Positions 1-8,633 are shown, counted from the stretch's first letter. The stretch: 64,000 nt of DNA from an uncultured Selenomonas sp. (GCA_934202005.1 CAKPXP010000002.1:62001-126000), one strand, 5' to 3'. The notes: generated from the letters alone by a model not told the origin. A program made the numbers and translations.

Positions 1-946
1 TTCCATTATCATCATAATAGAGTGTCACTTGCTGCTTGGCGCTCGCCGTCACGTTTTCTCCCGACTTAGTTGCCGTAAAACCATATGTCATATTGGCATT
101 CGCTGTCGAGACAGGATACGTCTTTCCATTTTCCAGCGTTACGCTCACGGGATCGGTATCATCACTTGACGTCACTGAGCCGCTGGTCGTATTCGTCTCC
201 CGACTTTGGGTACCACCGACCGCGTATGTCCCTTCCGTTTTCGTCAACTGCTGCGTCGTCCTATCGGGATACGTAACCGTCAGTGTGAGCGGTGCACCCG
301 TCGACGCCGTAGCCGATGCGCCATTTTCCGTGTACGTCTTCGTCGTCGACCCACCTGCTATGGAAACGATGGTCGCCACAGAGGCGTTCAGATTATTCTC
401 ATACGTCACCGTTTTCGTCGCCTTTGCATCCATGCTTTTGCCGGAAGGAATTTTAATATTCCCCGTGGCTCCCTTTGTATTGAGCGATCCATTAGTCGCC
501 ATCCACCCCTGCACATAGAGCCCAGAGCCTGGCAGTACGTAATTTCCTTCTGCGTCAAACTCAAACGCACCGTCTCGCGTGTAATACTTAATGGGTTTCC
601 CATCTTTTCCAGGCTTCGCTACAATAAAGAGCCCGTTGCCAGAAAGACAGAGATCGGTGTTCTTGCCCGTCGACTGTACGGAGCCGTCCGTGAAAAGCAT
701 GTCGATGGAGGCGACACCCGTGCCGAGACCAATCTGTTTGGGGTTCATGCCACCAAGAATCGCTTGACCATTATCCTTCTGCGGCGCTCCCGCGCCTGAA
801 AGCGTTTGCGAAAGCGTATCTGCAAACGTCGTGCGGCTCGACTTGAACCCCGTCGTATTGACGTTGGCGATGTTATTGCCGATGACATCCATGCGCGTCT
901 GATGGGATTTCAAACCAGACACACCGGAAAAAAGGGAACGCATCAT
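1..946 (-). CDS. flgE: Flagellar hook protein FlgE, 5' part (runs off the window)
   Basis: Builds the flagellar hook, the curved joint between basal body and filament, after export by the flagellar type III system. The minus strand is open from the ATGATG at 946 to the left edge. The N-terminus MMRSLFSGVSGLKSHQTRMD, followed at once by VIGNNIANVNTTGF, is the conserved helical N-terminus of hook/basal-body rod proteins. About 60 residues on comes the GLGTGVASIDMLFTDGSVQS stretch and then LSGNGLFIV, typical of FlgE/FlgG. From about residue 170 it becomes a Thr/Ser-rich, low-complexity variable hook domain. The C-terminus lies outside. An AGGAG sits about 12 nt before the start, a little far. 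The upstream gene on the same strand is another flagellar operon gene, 26 bp away. Confidence 0.93.
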   Translation of the reverse strand, partial: MMRSLFSGVSGLKSHQTRMDVIGNNIANVNTTGFKSSRTTFADTLSQTLSGAGAPQKDNGQAILGGMNPKQIGLGTGVASIDMLFTDGSVQSTGKNTDLCLSGNGLFIVAKPGKDGKPIKYYTRDGAFEFDAEGNYVLPGSGLYVQGWMATNGSLNTKGATGNIKIPSGKSMDAKATKTVTYENNLNASVATIVSIAGGSTTKTYTENGASATASTGAPLTLTVTYPDRTTQQLTKTEGTYAVGGTQSRETNTTSGSVTSSDDTDPVSVTLENGKTYPVSTANANMTYGFTATKSGENVTASAKQQVTLYYDDNG

Positions 947-972
947 ATTGTATCACTGCTCCTGTCTATGCT

Positions 973-1320
973 TCAAAGAATGGCTGCACTGTCGATGTTC
1001 GTGAAGATATTTTCCTTCGCGCTTGCTTCATCGACGGCCGTAATGACCGTACGGTTCGCGACGCTCACGATGAGCGCCACGGCATGGTTGATGTAGATGA
1101 GGGCATCCTGGACACCCTTCTCCTGCATCCTGTCGACCGCGCGGCCGAGGCGCGTGAGATCGTTTGGCGATAGCTTCACGCCGCGTTTCTCGATGCGCGC
1201 TGCTGCATGTGCGGAGAACCGGACCTCCTGCCCGTCCGTCCGCTCCTGAGGCGACGCTCCCTGTCGTATGCCGGTTGCACGTCCCTGCCCGGCGCATCCT
1301 TGCCGCTTTGCTGTCTCCAT
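973..1320 (-). CDS. Flagellar operon protein (small conserved, TIGR02530 type)
   Basis: A 115-residue protein of the small family regularly found just before the hook gene in Firmicutes-type flagellar operons; its molecular role is not settled. The conserved C-terminal half is visible: VRFSAHAAARIEKRGV, then ALIVSVANRTVITAVDE, ending KENIFTNIDSAAIL. The ATG at 1320 was chosen over one further upstream (1374) because an AAAGGAGG lies 8 nt before it. It is 26 bp upstream of flgE and surely co-transcribed with it. The N-terminal 40 residues are Gln/Arg/Gly-rich and probably disordered. Confidence 0.85.
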   Translation of the reverse strand: METAKRQGCAGQGRATGIRQGASPQERTDGQEVRFSAHAAARIEKRGVKLSPNDLTRLGRAVDRMQEKGVQDALIYINHAVALIVSVANRTVITAVDEASAKENIFTNIDSAAIL

Positions 1321-1552
1321 GCCGGCCGCCTCCTTTCCGGAAACGCGAATAACTCCGCGCTCCTGTAATAACATATTTTATAACATATTATCTGTTCATT
1401 TTCTATATCGTTCTGTTCACCGTTTTACTTAAATTTTATTTCATGGTATCATTCTATAATATAGTTCCTATTTATATTATCACTCTTAACATGTCACGAA
1501 TATATCATATAACTGTTGATTTTCATAAAATAAAGTTGATTCAACAAGGCAT
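1321..1552. other. AT-rich divergent intergenic region
   Basis: No gene is seen. The region separates the leftward flagellar genes from the rightward ribbon-helix-helix gene. On the minus strand near 1400-1430 there is a weak match to a flagellar sigma-28 type promoter (a TAAG and, 15 nt later, a CGATA core). This is only a suggestion. The right end merges into the 19-nt repeat array. Confidence 0.35.
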
Positions 1553-1621
1553 GCATGAATCAACAAAGCTTGTATGAATCTGCAATGCTCGCATGAATCA
1601 ACCATTCCTGCATGATGAGGT
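1534..1621 (+). repeat. 19-nt-period iterated repeats before an RHH gene
   Basis: A 12-nt motif GCATGAATCAAC recurs at exactly 19-nt steps: 1553-1564 (exact), 1572-1583 (GTATGAATCTGC), 1591-1602 (exact) and a degenerate copy at 1610-1621 that runs into the ribosome binding site. A further degenerate copy at 1534-1545 ends in GATTCAAC. The array abuts the start of the small ribbon-helix-helix gene at 1629. A spacing close to two helical turns upstream of an RHH regulator gene is what an autoregulatory operator array would look like. That function is inference. Confidence 0.7.
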
Positions 1622-1628
1622 GATCAAT

Positions 1629-1826
1629 ATGAATAACAAGCTCGTCATCACAAAAAAATTACGCGGCGATGATGGCTACCGCGTTTTCTCTGTCCGCATC
1701 AAGGTCGACACGTTCGACCACATCAACAAGCTCGCCGAGGAGACGGGGCGCACGCGCAACGAGCTCATCGGCATGCTGCTCGATTTCGCCTTGGAGCACA
1801 GCGAGGTTGCTGGCGAGCGCGCGTAA
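1629..1826 (+). CDS. Small ribbon-helix-helix (CopG/Arc-like) DNA-binding protein
   Basis: A 65-residue protein with the ribbon-helix-helix layout: a basic beta-strand (YRVFSVRIK, residues about 17-25), helix A (DTFDHINKLAEETG) and helix B (TRNELIGMLLDFALEH). Such proteins bind DNA as dimers through the strand and act as repressors, antitoxins or partition regulators. The start at 1629 has GAGGTG 6 nt upstream. An alternative ATG at 1593 lies inside the repeat array and is less likely. No toxin or ParA gene is adjacent; the next gene is convergent. The 19-nt repeats directly upstream suggest autoregulation. Confidence 0.75.
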   Translation: MNNKLVITKKLRGDDGYRVFSVRIKVDTFDHINKLAEETGRTRNELIGMLLDFALEHSEVAGERA

Positions 1827-1841
1827 GCAAAAATGATAGAG

Positions 1842-1888
1842 ACGCAAAAAGCTGCTGCACGAATTTCTTCGTGCAGCAGCTTTTGCGT
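1842..1888. terminator. Bidirectional terminator between convergent genes
   Basis: A 17-bp perfect stem (1847-1863 with 1868-1884) with a 4-nt loop, A-rich on the left and T-rich on the right, further extended by ACGC/GCGT. It can serve the RHH gene (plus) and the HD-protein gene (minus). Confidence 0.9.
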
Positions 1889-1908
1889 GGTGTTTGCGTA
1901 TGTACTTG

Positions 1909-2469
1909 TCAGAGACCGAGCTCCTCCGCATGCGCCTGCATGCCCTGGATGCAGCAGGCCATGACATCGCCGAGTTCCATGCCGAGCATGGCACAGCCCT
2001 GCTTGATGAGTGCGCGATTGCATTTCGCGGCGAAGCGCTTGTCCTTGAATTTCTTCTTGAGGGACTTGACCTCCATACCGTCCAGGCGCTCGGGGCGCAT
2101 GCGCGCGTAGGCCTGGATGATGCCCGTGAGCTCATCGACGGTGTAGAGGCTCTTCATGAGTGGCGTCGTCGGCTCTGGCTCGTCGACGGTGATGCCCCAG
2201 CCATGCGAGATGATGGCCTCGATGTCCGCGTCATCCACATCCTCGCCCGCGAGGAGCTCCCGCACATGGTGGCAGTGCTCGTCAGGATATTCCTCGTAGT
2301 CGACGTCGTGGAGATAGCCGACGCCCTCCCAGTGATCTTTGTCCTCGCCGAAGTGCTCCGCCATCGCGCCCATCGCGGCGCTGACCGCCGCGGCATGCGT
2401 GAAGAGATGCTCTTCCGTCGTATGCTTCCGGAGGAGTTCCTCCGCCCGTTTCCTTGTCAGTTTCGCCAT
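1909..2469 (-). CDS. HD-domain protein (putative metal-dependent phosphohydrolase)
   Basis: 186 residues. The HD signature is visible: a His in EEHLFTHAAAVSAAM (about residues 20-34), the HD pair in GYLHDVDYEEYPDEH (about 52-66), a following HH, and a late His in ISHGWG. These His/Asp residues usually bind one or two metals and hydrolyse phosphate esters. The C-terminal part contains a basic segment (KSLKKKFKDKRF) and a region typical of HDIG-type proteins of anaerobes. Start at 2469 is set by GGAGG 8 nt upstream. The substrate is unknown. It lies 58 bp downstream of the thioesterase gene in the same direction. Confidence 0.8.
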   Translation of the reverse strand: MAKLTRKRAEELLRKHTTEEHLFTHAAAVSAAMGAMAEHFGEDKDHWEGVGYLHDVDYEEYPDEHCHHVRELLAGEDVDDADIEAIISHGWGITVDEPEPTTPLMKSLYTVDELTGIIQAYARMRPERLDGMEVKSLKKKFKDKRFAAKCNRALIKQGCAMLGMELGDVMACCIQGMQAHAEELGL

Positions 2470-2527
2470 TTGCCTTTCCTCCCTTTCTGCTCGCGAAGCA
2501 GCGCCGGATGCGATGCTTCCGCGCGTG

Positions 2528-2953
2528 TCACTCTTCCTCCTGGAAGAGGCCGAGCACGTAGAACGTGCCATGTCCCTTGGCGTAGAGTTTCCCATCCTCC
2601 CCCCGGATCTCGCTCTCACAGGTCATCGTGTGCCGCCCGTCGTGGAGGACGCGTCCCGTCGCGATGATGTGCGTCGTGAGGGGGATGGAGTGCATGAATT
2701 CCATGCCGAGACTGATGGTCACGACCTTCTTGTTGTGCGCGAGACAGGCGGCCCCCGCCGCCGTGTCCGCGAGCGTCATGAGCACGCCGCCGTGCACGAT
2801 GCCGTAGAGATTCGTATGCTCTTCCTCGACCGTGAGCTCGAGCCGCACGCCGCCGCCCTGCGTCGGAACGACCTGCGCGTGCAGGTATTCGATGAAGGGG
2901 TTCTGATGGTAAAAGCGGATGATGGCCTGCTGCAGGTCGGTAAGTTCTGCCAT
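2528..2953 (-). CDS. PaaI-type hotdog-fold thioesterase
   Basis: 141 residues, the usual length of the family. The hotdog core is seen as LYGIVHGGVLMTLADTAAG (about residues 49-67), where the Asp is the usual catalytic residue, followed by VTISLGMEFMHSIPL and a C-terminal GKLYAKGHGTFYVL strand. Members hydrolyse acyl-CoA thioesters, often aromatic or 2-hydroxyacyl ones. AAAGGAGG precedes the ATG. It is downstream of the large dehydratase/activase and YdjC genes on the same strand, so a link to acyl-CoA metabolism is possible but not shown. Confidence 0.9.
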   Translation of the reverse strand: MAELTDLQQAIIRFYHQNPFIEYLHAQVVPTQGGGVRLELTVEEEHTNLYGIVHGGVLMTLADTAAGAACLAHNKKVVTISLGMEFMHSIPLTTHIIATGRVLHDGRHTMTCESEIRGEDGKLYAKGHGTFYVLGLFQEEE

Positions 2954-3034
2954 GCCGGTTCCTCCTTTCTCTCTGTCCGGCTTTCCAGCCTTCTATTTCA
3001 CTGCGAAATACCAAACGCTATGCCGCATGAGCCG

Positions 3035-3895
3035 TCAGCCGAGCGCTTGGAAATTCACCGTCTCGATGGCGTGCGCCGCAAAGGCTCGCCGCGTCTCAGG
3101 CGCGACGAGCGCGTCGTACTCCGCGCGGAAGTCGTGCTGCCAGCCCGTGATGGACGCGAGCGTCCCGCTCTCCATCCCCGGATGCAGCATGACCTCTGTC
3201 GTGCCGTCGAGTCCCGCCGCAAGCTCTGCCGCGAGACTCGCGAGGTAGCCGCTCGTCACGGCCGCGCCCGCCACGAGCCCTGCGAAGAAGTCCGGCGCAG
3301 CAAAGCCGCGCCGCCGCGCCTCTCGGCGTGCCATCCCTGCGAGAACGTACAGTCCCAGGCGGCCGATGACATCGCCCAGCCCGCCCGAGAGGAAGCCGTT
3401 GCCTTCGCCGACGCAGACCTTGGGGATGCGCACAGCGCGGATGCCGGCGGCCTCTGCGAGATCGAGCACGAGCGAAAAAATGCCCGGCAGGACGTGCAGA
3501 TGCTGATGGCTGTCCACATGATCCGGCACGATACCTGCGGCACGAACCTTCGCGATCTGCGCGGCGAGTTCCCGCCGGATGTCCGCCCGCCGCACGCGCC
3601 CCGCGAGATAGTCCCGAGCGAAGGCGGTATGGTCGGGGCGGAAACGGCCTGCGGCATCGACGAGACTTGGGATCTCCTCCGGCGGCAGCACGGGGCGGCC
3701 GTCGATGAGCGTGAGGTGAACGCCGACGCCGAGCGCAGGTGTCACCTTCGCGATGGCGACGGCCTCAGCAAACGCCGGTTCCCCCGCCATGAGGCTCGCC
3801 GAGCGCAGCAAGCCGTCCGCGGCCGCGCGCCGCACGGCCTCATTGATGAGCGCGTGGCGGCCGAAATCGTCGGCATTCAGGATGATTTGCCTCAT
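3035..3895 (-). CDS. YdjC/ChbG/HpnK-family carbohydrate deacetylase
   Basis: 286 residues, full length for the family. The N-terminus has ILNADDFGRHALINEAV, the metal-binding Asp-Asp motif. The HxxxH-type motif VDSHQHLHVLPG (about residues 125-136) and the C-terminal MLHPGMES are the other conserved metal/active-site segments. Relatives remove acetyl groups from N-acetylated sugars or act in hopanoid and lipid glycosylation pathways. The substrate here cannot be read. No chb or hopanoid genes are nearby. Confidence 0.88.
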   Translation of the reverse strand: MRQIILNADDFGRHALINEAVRRAAADGLLRSASLMAGEPAFAEAVAIAKVTPALGVGVHLTLIDGRPVLPPEEIPSLVDAAGRFRPDHTAFARDYLAGRVRRADIRRELAAQIAKVRAAGIVPDHVDSHQHLHVLPGIFSLVLDLAEAAGIRAVRIPKVCVGEGNGFLSGGLGDVIGRLGLYVLAGMARREARRRGFAAPDFFAGLVAGAAVTSGYLASLAAELAAGLDGTTEVMLHPGMESGTLASITGWQHDFRAEYDALVAPETRRAFAAHAIETVNFQALG

Positions 3896-3930
3896 GGGTG
3901 GATGGTTCCTTTCCTTCTGTTCTTTGACAA

Positions 3931-3956
3931 GGAGCCACGGATTGCTCCGTGGCTCC
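3931..3956 (-). terminator. Terminator after the dehydratase/activase gene
   Basis: An 11-bp perfect stem (3931-3941 with 3946-3956) just after the stop codon at 3962. Confidence 0.75.
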
Positions 3957-3961
3957 AGCGA

Positions 3962-6900
3962 TCAGCGCCGTCCTGCTGCGGCCTCCGGCTCGTAGGTGAC
4001 AAAGTCGCCCTGCGGGCCGCGTTCCTTGGCGACGGCGAGCATGAGTTTCAGCCGGTTGAGCTGATTGACCTCCGAGGATCCAGCATCGCAGTCAATGGCC
4101 GTGATGTTCGCGCCCTTGTAGCTCGTGCGCAGCTCGTGCATGACGCCCTTGCCCGTGATGTGGTTCGGCAGGCAGCCGAACGGCTGCAGGCAGACGACAT
4201 TCGGTACGCCCTCGTCGATGAGCTTGACCATCTCGCCCGTGAGGAACCAGCCCTCGCCCGCCATGTTGCCGAGGCTCACATGGCGCTCGGCGAGGCGCGC
4301 TGTCTCGTCAATCTTGTGCGGCGCGCGGAAATGGCGGCTCGCTTTCATCGCCTTGCGCATCGGCGCGCGATAGAAATTGATGATGTTGATGAACATGCGG
4401 CCGAAGAAGCTCGCTTTCTTCGAGCCGTCAAGCAGCTGATGCTTGACGATGGGATCGTAGGCCGAGTAGAGGAAGAAATCGACGAAGTCCGGCATGACGA
4501 CCTCCGCGCCCTCCTGCAGGAGCTCCCGTTCGATGTGGTTGTTCGCGACGGGATGGTATTTCGCGAGGATTTCTCCGACGATGCCGACCTTCGGCTTCCA
4601 GAGGTGTTCGTCGATGGGGATATGGTCGAACTCCTTGATCATCTGCTTGACCGTGCGCTGATACCGGAAATAGCCGCCGTCCTTCAGCACTTCCTTGCAG
4701 CGCGCCATCCATTTGTCGAAGAGGCGCTGCGTCTCGCCCTGCTGACGCTCGTACGGCAGCATGCGGTTGCGGACGTTTTGCAGGATGTCGCCGAAGATGG
4801 CCGCCTTGACGGCCGAGATGAGCATCTGCCGCGTGAGATGGAACGCGTCCGTCTCCTCGGGGAGGCCGTGCACGGCGAAGACCGGTACCTGGCCGAAGCC
4901 CGCGTAGCGCAGCGCCTGACGCAGCACGCTCATGTAGTTCGTCGCACGGCAGGCGCCGCAGGTCTGGAACATCGCGATGCTCGTATGGTCGGGATCGTAT
5001 TTCCCGGACTTCAGCGCCGCGAGCAGCTGGCCTATGACGACAATGGACGGATAGCACATGTCGTTGTTGACGTACCGCAGACCGAGGTCGATGGCCGCCT
5101 TGTCCGGCATCGGCGGCACGACGACGTCATAGCCGTAGTCGCGCATAACCGCCTGGATGAGCTCGAAGTGGATCGGAGCCATCTGCGGCGCGAGGATCGT
5201 ATGCGTCTTCTTGCACTCCGCCGTGAAATGCGGCCGCTCGATGACGGGAACCTCGTGATAGGCGACAGGCTTTCTGCGCGCGAGCGCCGCCATGAGCGAA
5301 CGCAGGCGGATGCGCGCCGCGCCGAGATTCGAGACCTCGTCGAGCTTGATCATCGTATAGATGCGGTGATGCACCTCGAGAATGTCGCGCACCTGTCCCG
5401 TCGTGATGGCGTCGAGGCCGCAGCCGAACGAGCTGAACTGGATGAGCGTGAGGTTCGGATGCTCGCAGGCGACCTGTGCCGCGTGGTAGAGGCGCGCATG
5501 ATAGCTCCACTGGTTGACGATGGAGAGGCGCGCGCCCTTGACGGGCAGATGATAGACGGCGTCCTCGGAAAGGATGGGCAGATGGTAGCTCTGGATCATC
5601 TCGGGGATGCCGTGATTGATTTCCGGGTCGATGTGGTACGGGCGGCCGACAAGCAGAATGGCCTGCTCGCCCGTGCGCGCGAGGCGCTCGAGGATGCGCG
5701 CGCCGTAGTCGCGCACATCCTGACGGTAGTGCGCGAGCTCCTCATAGGCCGCGGCAGTCGCCGCCTCGATTTCCTCCCGCGTGAGGTACTCGCCCTTGAG
5801 CTCCTCGGCGAGGCGCTCCGCCATACGCTTCTCGTCGTTGATGGGCAGGAACGGCTGGAGGAAGGTGATGTATTTTTCCCGCAGGACGTCCATGTTGCCG
5901 CGGATGTTCTCCGCATACGACGCGACGATCGGGCAGTTGTAGTGGTTCTCCGACGAGTGCTGCTCATCGACCATGTTATACGGCTCACACGGGTAGAAGA
6001 TCTTCGTGACACCCTTCTCGATGAGATCCATGATATGACCGTGCACGAGCTTTGCCGGATAGCAGAGCGAGTCGGAGGGCACAGTCGCCATGCCCTTGTA
6101 GTACATCTTCGCGCTCGATTTGCCGGAGATCTGCACGCGGTAGCCGAGGAACGTGAAGAACGTGAACCAGAACGGATAGTCCTCATACATATTGAGCACG
6201 CGCGGGATGCCGATGGTGCCGCGCGTCGGATGCTCGAGCGGCCGATAGTAGCGGAACAGCCGATCGTATTTATAGCGGTAGATATTCGGCATCTCCGACT
6301 CGTCCGGCCTCTCGCCGCCGATGCCGCGCTCGCAGCGGTTGCCCGTGAAGTATTTGCCGCCGTCGGGGAATCTCTGCATCGTGATGAGGCATTTGTTCCC
6401 GCAGCCGCCGCAGCGGTACGAGCTCGTCTTGACATCGAAATGGCTCAGTTCCTCCGCCGAGAGCAGGGAAGATTTCTCATAGCCTGCCTCGAGCGCGAGG
6501 ATGGCCGCGCCGTACGCGCCCATGATGCCCGCGATGTCGGGGCGGATGACGTCGCGGCCGAGGAGCTTCTCCATGCAGCGCAACACAGCGTCGTTGTAGA
6601 ACGTGCCGCCCTGCACGACGATATGGTCGCCGAGCTCGCGCACATCCTTGAGCTGCATGACCTTGAAGAGCGCGTTCTTGATGACGGAGAACGCGATGCC
6701 CGCCGAGATGTCCGCGACCTCCGCGCCCTCCTTCTGCGCCTGCTTGACCTTTGAATTCATAAAGACCGTGCAGCGCGTTCCGAGGTCGACAGGCGCCTTG
6801 GACTTCACGGCGAGCGCCGCGAACTCCGCCGGCGTCATGTGCAGCCCCTCGGCGAAGTTCTGGATGAACGAGCCGCAGCCCGCCGAGCACGCCTCGTTGA

Positions 6901-8221
6901 GCGTGATGTTGCCGATGTTGCCGCCCTTGACGAAGAAGCATTTCATATCCTGGCCGCCGATGTCGAGCACGAACGTGACCTCGGGACAGAACTCCTGCGC
7001 CGCGCGCAGGTGCGCGAACGTCTCGACCTCGCCGCCGTCCGCGTGGACGCCGGCCTTCACGATGGCCTCGCCGTAGCCCGTCGTCATGCAGCCGGCGACG
7101 TATGCCTTCTCCGGCAGTGCTTGGTAGAAGTCCTGCAGTTCCTTGACGACGCTCTTGAGCGGCGAGCCGTGGTTGCTGCCGTAAGCCGTGTAGAGGAGCT
7201 CCTTATCCCGGCCGACAGCGGCGAGCTTCGTCGTCGTCGAGCCGGCATCGATGCCGACATAGACAGGCCCCTCGTAGGCGGCGAAATCGCCGCGCGGCAC
7301 CTTGTCGCGGTCGTGGCGCGCCTTGAATGCCTCGTAGTCCGCCGCGTCCGCAAAGAGTGTGAAATCCGCCTTGCGCGTCTCGCCGGCAGCCGCCTGCTCC
7401 GCGCGCGCGATAGACTGCTCGAGTCGCGCGGCATCAATGGTCTCCGTCTCGTCTGAGAGCGCCGCCCCCATCGCGACGAAGTAATTGCCGTAATCCACAT
7501 CGACCGTATGCTCCGCATCGAGCCCGAGCGTCTCGATGAAACGCTTCTTGAGCTCGGGCAGGAAATGCAGCGGACCGCCGAGGAACGCGACGTGGCCGCC
7601 GATGGGCCGTCCCTGCGCGAGGTTGCCAATGGTCTGGTTCACGACCGCCTGGAAAATAGAGAGTGCGATATCCGCCTTTGCCGCGCCGTCGTTCATGAGC
7701 GCCTGGATATCCGTCTTGGCAAAGACGCCGCAACGCGACGCGATCGTATAAATCTGCTTTCCCTTGGCCGCGAGGTCGTTGAGCCCCTTCGCGTCCGTCG
7801 AGAGCAGTGACGCCATGTGATCGATGAACGATCCCGTGCCGCCCGCGCAGACGCCGTTCATGCGCTGCTCCGGCGCGTCGCCGAAATACGTGATCTTCGC
7901 GTCCTCGCCGCCAAGTTCCACAACTGTATCCGTCTGAGGAATGAGCTCCTTCACGGCTGCCGCGCAGGCGATAACCTCCTGCACGAACGGCAGGCCGATG
8001 CGCTGGGCGATGCCCATCCCCGCAGAGCCTGTGAGCGCAAAGGAGAACTTCTGCTCCCCGACGATCTTCTTCAATGAGGCGAGATTTTCATGCAGCGCAT
8101 GGCCGATCTCCGAGAAATGACGCTCGTAGTTCTTGTAGACGATCTGCTTCGCCTTGTCGAGCACGACGAGCTTGATGGTCGTCGAGCCGACATCTATCCC
8201 CACATTGAAAAGTGAATCCAT
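3962..8221 (-). CDS. Giant 2-hydroxyacyl-CoA dehydratase activase/dehydratase-like fusion
   Basis: 1419 residues. Two ASKHA ATPase modules of the HgdC/BadF type lie in tandem. Module 1 (about 5-265) has GIDVGSTTIKLV, GVCAGGTGSF and SRCGVFAKTD; module 2 (about 320-575) has GIDAGSTTTKLA, NEACSAGCGSF and TRCTVFMNSK. Both therefore keep the two Cys that in HgdC hold the inter-subunit [4Fe-4S] cluster, so the chain looks like a covalent activase dimer. A Cys cluster RCGGCGNKCL follows near 610, then a DUF2229-type region and an HgdB-like dehydratase half. Such proteins are widespread in anaerobes, but their substrate is unknown. The ATG at 8221 (MDSLFNVGID) was chosen because conservation starts there. 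Confidence 0.9.
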   Translation of the reverse strand: MDSLFNVGIDVGSTTIKLVVLDKAKQIVYKNYERHFSEIGHALHENLASLKKIVGEQKFSFALTGSAGMGIAQRIGLPFVQEVIACAAAVKELIPQTDTVVELGGEDAKITYFGDAPEQRMNGVCAGGTGSFIDHMASLLSTDAKGLNDLAAKGKQIYTIASRCGVFAKTDIQALMNDGAAKADIALSIFQAVVNQTIGNLAQGRPIGGHVAFLGGPLHFLPELKKRFIETLGLDAEHTVDVDYGNYFVAMGAALSDETETIDAARLEQSIARAEQAAAGETRKADFTLFADAADYEAFKARHDRDKVPRGDFAAYEGPVYVGIDAGSTTTKLAAVGRDKELLYTAYGSNHGSPLKSVVKELQDFYQALPEKAYVAGCMTTGYGEAIVKAGVHADGGEVETFAHLRAAQEFCPEVTFVLDIGGQDMKCFFVKGGNIGNITLNEACSAGCGSFIQNFAEGLHMTPAEFAALAVKSKAPVDLGTRCTVFMNSKVKQAQKEGAEVADISAGIAFSVIKNALFKVMQLKDVRELGDHIVVQGGTFYNDAVLRCMEKLLGRDVIRPDIAGIMGAYGAAILALEAGYEKSSLLSAEELSHFDVKTSSYRCGGCGNKCLITMQRFPDGGKYFTGNRCERGIGGERPDESEMPNIYRYKYDRLFRYYRPLEHPTRGTIGIPRVLNMYEDYPFWFTFFTFLGYRVQISGKSSAKMYYKGMATVPSDSLCYPAKLVHGHIMDLIEKGVTKIFYPCEPYNMVDEQHSSENHYNCPIVASYAENIRGNMDVLREKYITFLQPFLPINDEKRMAERLAEELKGEYLTREEIEAATAAAYEELAHYRQDVRDYGARILERLARTGEQAILLVGRPYHIDPEINHGIPEMIQSYHLPILSEDAVYHLPVKGARLSIVNQWSYHARLYHAAQVACEHPNLTLIQFSSFGCGLDAITTGQVRDILEVHHRIYTMIKLDEVSNLGAARIRLRSLMAALARRKPVAYHEVPVIERPHFTAECKKTHTILAPQMAPIHFELIQAVMRDYGYDVVVPPMPDKAAIDLGLRYVNNDMCYPSIVVIGQLLAALKSGKYDPDHTSIAMFQTCGACRATNYMSVLRQALRYAGFGQVPVFAVHGLPEETDAFHLTRQMLISAVKAAIFGDILQNVRNRMLPYERQQGETQRLFDKWMARCKEVLKDGGYFRYQRTVKQMIKEFDHIPIDEHLWKPKVGIVGEILAKYHPVANNHIERELLQEGAEVVMPDFVDFFLYSAYDPIVKHQLLDGSKKASFFGRMFINIINFYRAPMRKAMKASRHFRAPHKIDETARLAERHVSLGNMAGEGWFLTGEMVKLIDEGVPNVVCLQPFGCLPNHITGKGVMHELRTSYKGANITAIDCDAGSSEVNQLNRLKLMLAVAKERGPQGDFVTYEPEAAAGRR

Positions 8222-8445
8222 ATTCCCACCACCTAAACTGGGTCCCGTATGAAAACCATCGCGGGCAGACCTGCGCCCGCGCTCAGAGAAGCACCACGGC
8301 TCGCAGCACATTCCTGAGAAAAATTGTTGCACGAAATTGAGAGCCTTTTACAGGCTCTTTTCATATTCTACCTTATCGCGCAAGGCGGCGCAAGTGATTT
8401 CCTCACAGTGCCGCCCCGCCTGCAAGCACTTCCGAAGCAATGCAT

Positions 8446-8487
8446 ACAATGTCCACAAACTGGACGTTTGTGCGTTGAGTTTGCTAT
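8446..8487 (+). repeat. 30-bp-palindrome repeat family, copy 1
   Basis: Core arms GTCCAC and TGGAC followed by TTTGTGCGTTGAGTTTGCTAT. It is nearly identical to copy 2, 109 nt further on, and the palindrome arms differ by a compensatory pair of changes. Here the final box is TATGTA instead of TATAAT. Confidence 0.85.
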
Positions 8488-8550
8488 GTAAATCCCCAAG
8501 AGCGCAAGCCGCAGGCGCAGCGCGATTGGCTGGATTTACTGTAAGGGCGG

Positions 8551-8596
8551 GCGCACAATGTCCACGAAGTGGACGTTTGTGCGTTGAGTTTGCTAT
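8551..8596 (+). repeat. 30-bp-palindrome repeat family, copy 2
   Basis: The palindrome GCACAATGTCCAC-GAA-GTGGAC-TTTGTGC is preceded by CTGTAAGGGCGGGC. The same core and the same G-rich flank recur inverted at 50821-50850 and 55005-55034. This copy overlaps the promoter of the short-chain dehydrogenase gene. Confidence 0.9.
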
Positions 8597-8599
8597 AAT
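8570..8599 (+). promoter_or_regulatory. Promoter partly formed by a dispersed repeat
   Basis: A perfect -10 box TATAAT at 8594-8599. The best -35 (TGGACG, about 18 nt upstream) lies in the right arm of repeat copy 2, so the repeat appears to supply part of the promoter. Confidence 0.5.
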
Positions 8600-8633
8600 G
8601 GTGCATGAAAATCAGCTAAACGGAGGCATCATC

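Larger units (their letters stand above)
8222..8633. other. 412-bp divergent intergenic region with two palindromic repeats
   Basis: No gene is seen. It contains a short hairpin near 8340-8360 (GAGAGCC/GGCTCTT), which in minus orientation lies in the leader of the giant activase gene, and two direct copies (8446-8487 and 8555-8596) of a 42-bp element with a palindromic core. The second copy runs directly into the -10 box of the rightward dehydrogenase gene. Confidence 0.6.

Noticed and set aside
1534..1621. Short regular repeats as a possible CRISPR array
   Set aside because: Unit plus spacer is only 19 nt and the repeats touch a start codon. CRISPR units are about 60-70 nt, and no cas genes are present.
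2339..6754. Very long plus-strand open frame (about 1470 codons)
   Set aside because: It lies antisense to the HD, thioesterase, deacetylase and giant activase genes. Its Arg/Asp/Ala-rich composition is that of a mirror frame in GC-rich DNA, and it has no motif.
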